From positions 1 to 33,974 of the forward strand of contig JAISWH010000067.1 of the NCBI GenBank assembly GCA_031271125.1: 33,974 nucleotides of DNA. Reading direction: 5' to 3'. A program made the translations under genes and the position numbers. Numbering within the stretch: position 1 is the stretch's first letter; each line of letters starts with the position of its first letter. Origin of the DNA: Dysgonamonadaceae bacterium (GTDB lineage Bacteria > Bacteroidota > Bacteroidia > Bacteroidales > Azobacteroidaceae). This document shows, one piece after another, positions 33,162 to 33,974 of this stretch. The notes beneath the pieces are model-generated. The model was given only the letters and a program-made list of their open reading frames with translations, ran no database searches and was not told the DNA's origin.

Positions 33162-33169
33162 TATATTTG
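33162..33169 (+). promoter_or_regulatory. -7 element for the terminal TPR gene
   Basis: TATATTTG matches TAnnTTTG; no proper -33 TTTG is present. The start near 33176 gives a leader of about 50 nt to ATG 33227. Confidence 0.4.
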
Positions 33170-33226
33170 GCTCCGTTATGGGACGAGTAAATATACCAAT
33201 ATTTAAGGTTTAAACTAATTTTTTAA

Positions 33227-33974
33227 ATGTACACTTATCACTTACGCATTTATGTGTTCTCCGTTTTATTTCTGCTGCCGCTTGTTGGTGCGGCACAGCA
33301 GAGCCTTCAGCAGCAAAAGGATTCACTGCGACGGGTCATTGCCCTGGCTGAGGGCGAAGAAAAGTTAAGAATCTATCCCCGCTTAGTGGGCCTCTACATG
33401 CCGGACGTCTGGCAGGAGCATGTCATCGACACGATCTTTGCCATCTACGACGAGATGGACGCCGAAGCCCGGCAACAAGGCAACCTGGGCGACCAGGGAC
33501 TTACCCGGGTGAACAAACTGACGGCCCTGGCCAACAAGCAGTCGTATGACGAACTCATACGGCAAGCCCCCGAATACCTGGATTTTCTTGCCGTGAACGA
33601 ACTGTGGAGGCAGTACGGCCAAGCGTACTTTCTCTTGACCGAAGCCTATCGGAGCAAGGGAGAATACGAGCAGGCACTCCATGAAGCGCAGACCCTTTAC
33701 AGTCATGCGAAAGAACGGCAGGAGGCGGGAGGTATGGGCATGGCTTTCTATGCGATGGCGAGGATTTACAGCAGTCAGCGGCGGTTTGCGGAGCAGGAAA
33801 AATGTCTCCGCGAATCGATGGCGTTATTGCAGGACAGTACGCTTTACCTGAATATCTTAGCCAATGTCTATACCGGTTTAGGCTATAATTTAGTGGCGCA
33901 ACAGCGCTACGACGAAGCCTTGCAGATTGCCGCCGAATCCGAAGACGTAAACCGCCGCTACGAAAAAGCCTCCA
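33227..33974 (+). CDS. Exported TPR protein, 5' part (probable sensor or regulator, runs off the window)
   Basis: From ATG 33227 the frame is open to the window end (249 codons). It starts MYTYHLRIYVFSVLFLLPLV and continues with GAAQQ, a Sec signal peptide. The rest is helical, with TPR-like units such as AYFLLTEAYRSKGEYEQALH (about 133-152) and ANVYTGLGYNLVAQQRYDEA (about 213-232). In this phylum, exported TPR arrays of this size usually sit in front of a transmembrane helix and a histidine kinase or LuxR-type HTH, so a membrane sensor is likely, but that part is not visible. Codon use is much more G/C-ending (GCC, CTG, CGG, GAC) than in the rest of the window. Confidence 0.8.
   Translation, partial: MYTYHLRIYVFSVLFLLPLVGAAQQSLQQQKDSLRRVIALAEGEEKLRIYPRLVGLYMPDVWQEHVIDTIFAIYDEMDAEARQQGNLGDQGLTRVNKLTALANKQSYDELIRQAPEYLDFLAVNELWRQYGQAYFLLTEAYRSKGEYEQALHEAQTLYSHAKERQEAGGMGMAFYAMARIYSSQRRFAEQEKCLRESMALLQDSTLYLNILANVYTGLGYNLVAQQRYDEALQIAAESEDVNRRYEKAS

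Overview
The window reads as a chromosomal segment of a Bacteroidota (probably Bacteroidales) genome of moderate to low GC. Three things point there: promoters with the Bacteroidetes -33 TTTG / -7 TAnnTTTG pattern (best at 727-758, 5350-5381, 8382-8412 and 28425-28456); secreted proteins with type IX secretion (T9SS) tails; and lineage-typical families such as a GT3-like glycogen synthase, a DUF3417-type glucan phosphorylase, an S46 dipeptidyl-peptidase and ECF sigma factors with a PFKVPEDYF anti-sigma-like partner. The genus cannot be fixed. No CRISPR array, prophage, rRNA operon or intact transposase was seen.

Layout. 1-787 is mostly non-coding. It holds the 5' end of a leftward secreted-protein gene and, at 175-563, two inverted copies of a 29-bp site, each itself an arm-core-arm palindrome, enclosing a 331-bp segment with a perfect Fur-family-like palindrome. 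788-2828 carries a conserved small protein, rsmI and a coiled-coil lipoprotein. tRNA-Gly(CCC), a DUF1015 protein, an N-acetylhexosamine-kinase-like protein and tRNA-Lys(CTT) follow. On the minus strand, uxuA leads into an ECF sigma factor, a one-TM anti-sigma-like protein and a small exported protein (8266 down to 5546). tRNA-His(GTG) is followed by a HicA-toxin-like remnant, then a large T9SS trypsin-like protease with a palindromic repeat inserted in frame near its N-terminus.

11172-15850 holds an OmpA/TPR lipoprotein, rseP (minus) and a lipoprotein/ECF-sigma pair. 15871-20080 (minus) is a two-gene glycogen module (synthase, phosphorylase). 20210-25154 (plus) is a compact housekeeping run: PlsC-like acyltransferase, omega-amidase, hpt, adk, obgE and a UPF0597/CyuA-type protein. 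trkA-trkH form a potassium uptake operon. A 105-residue secreted protein that is little more than a T9SS-type tail is convergent with trkH. A phospho-sugar mutase, a DUF2461 protein, a DPP7-type peptidase and the start of a visibly more GC-rich TPR gene close the window.

How the genes fit together. Carbon storage and sugar phosphate metabolism (glycogen synthase, phosphorylase, phospho-sugar mutase, hexosamine kinase-like, UxuA) sit alongside peptide use (S46 DPP, T9SS protease, CyuA-like) and envelope stress or surface sensing (two ECF sigma loci, RseP). This fits a gut- or sediment-type fermenter of glycans and peptides. The most unusual feature is the candidate site-specific inversion switch at 175-563; the in-frame repeat in the protease, the orphan T9SS-tail protein and the HicA relic are secondary points of interest.
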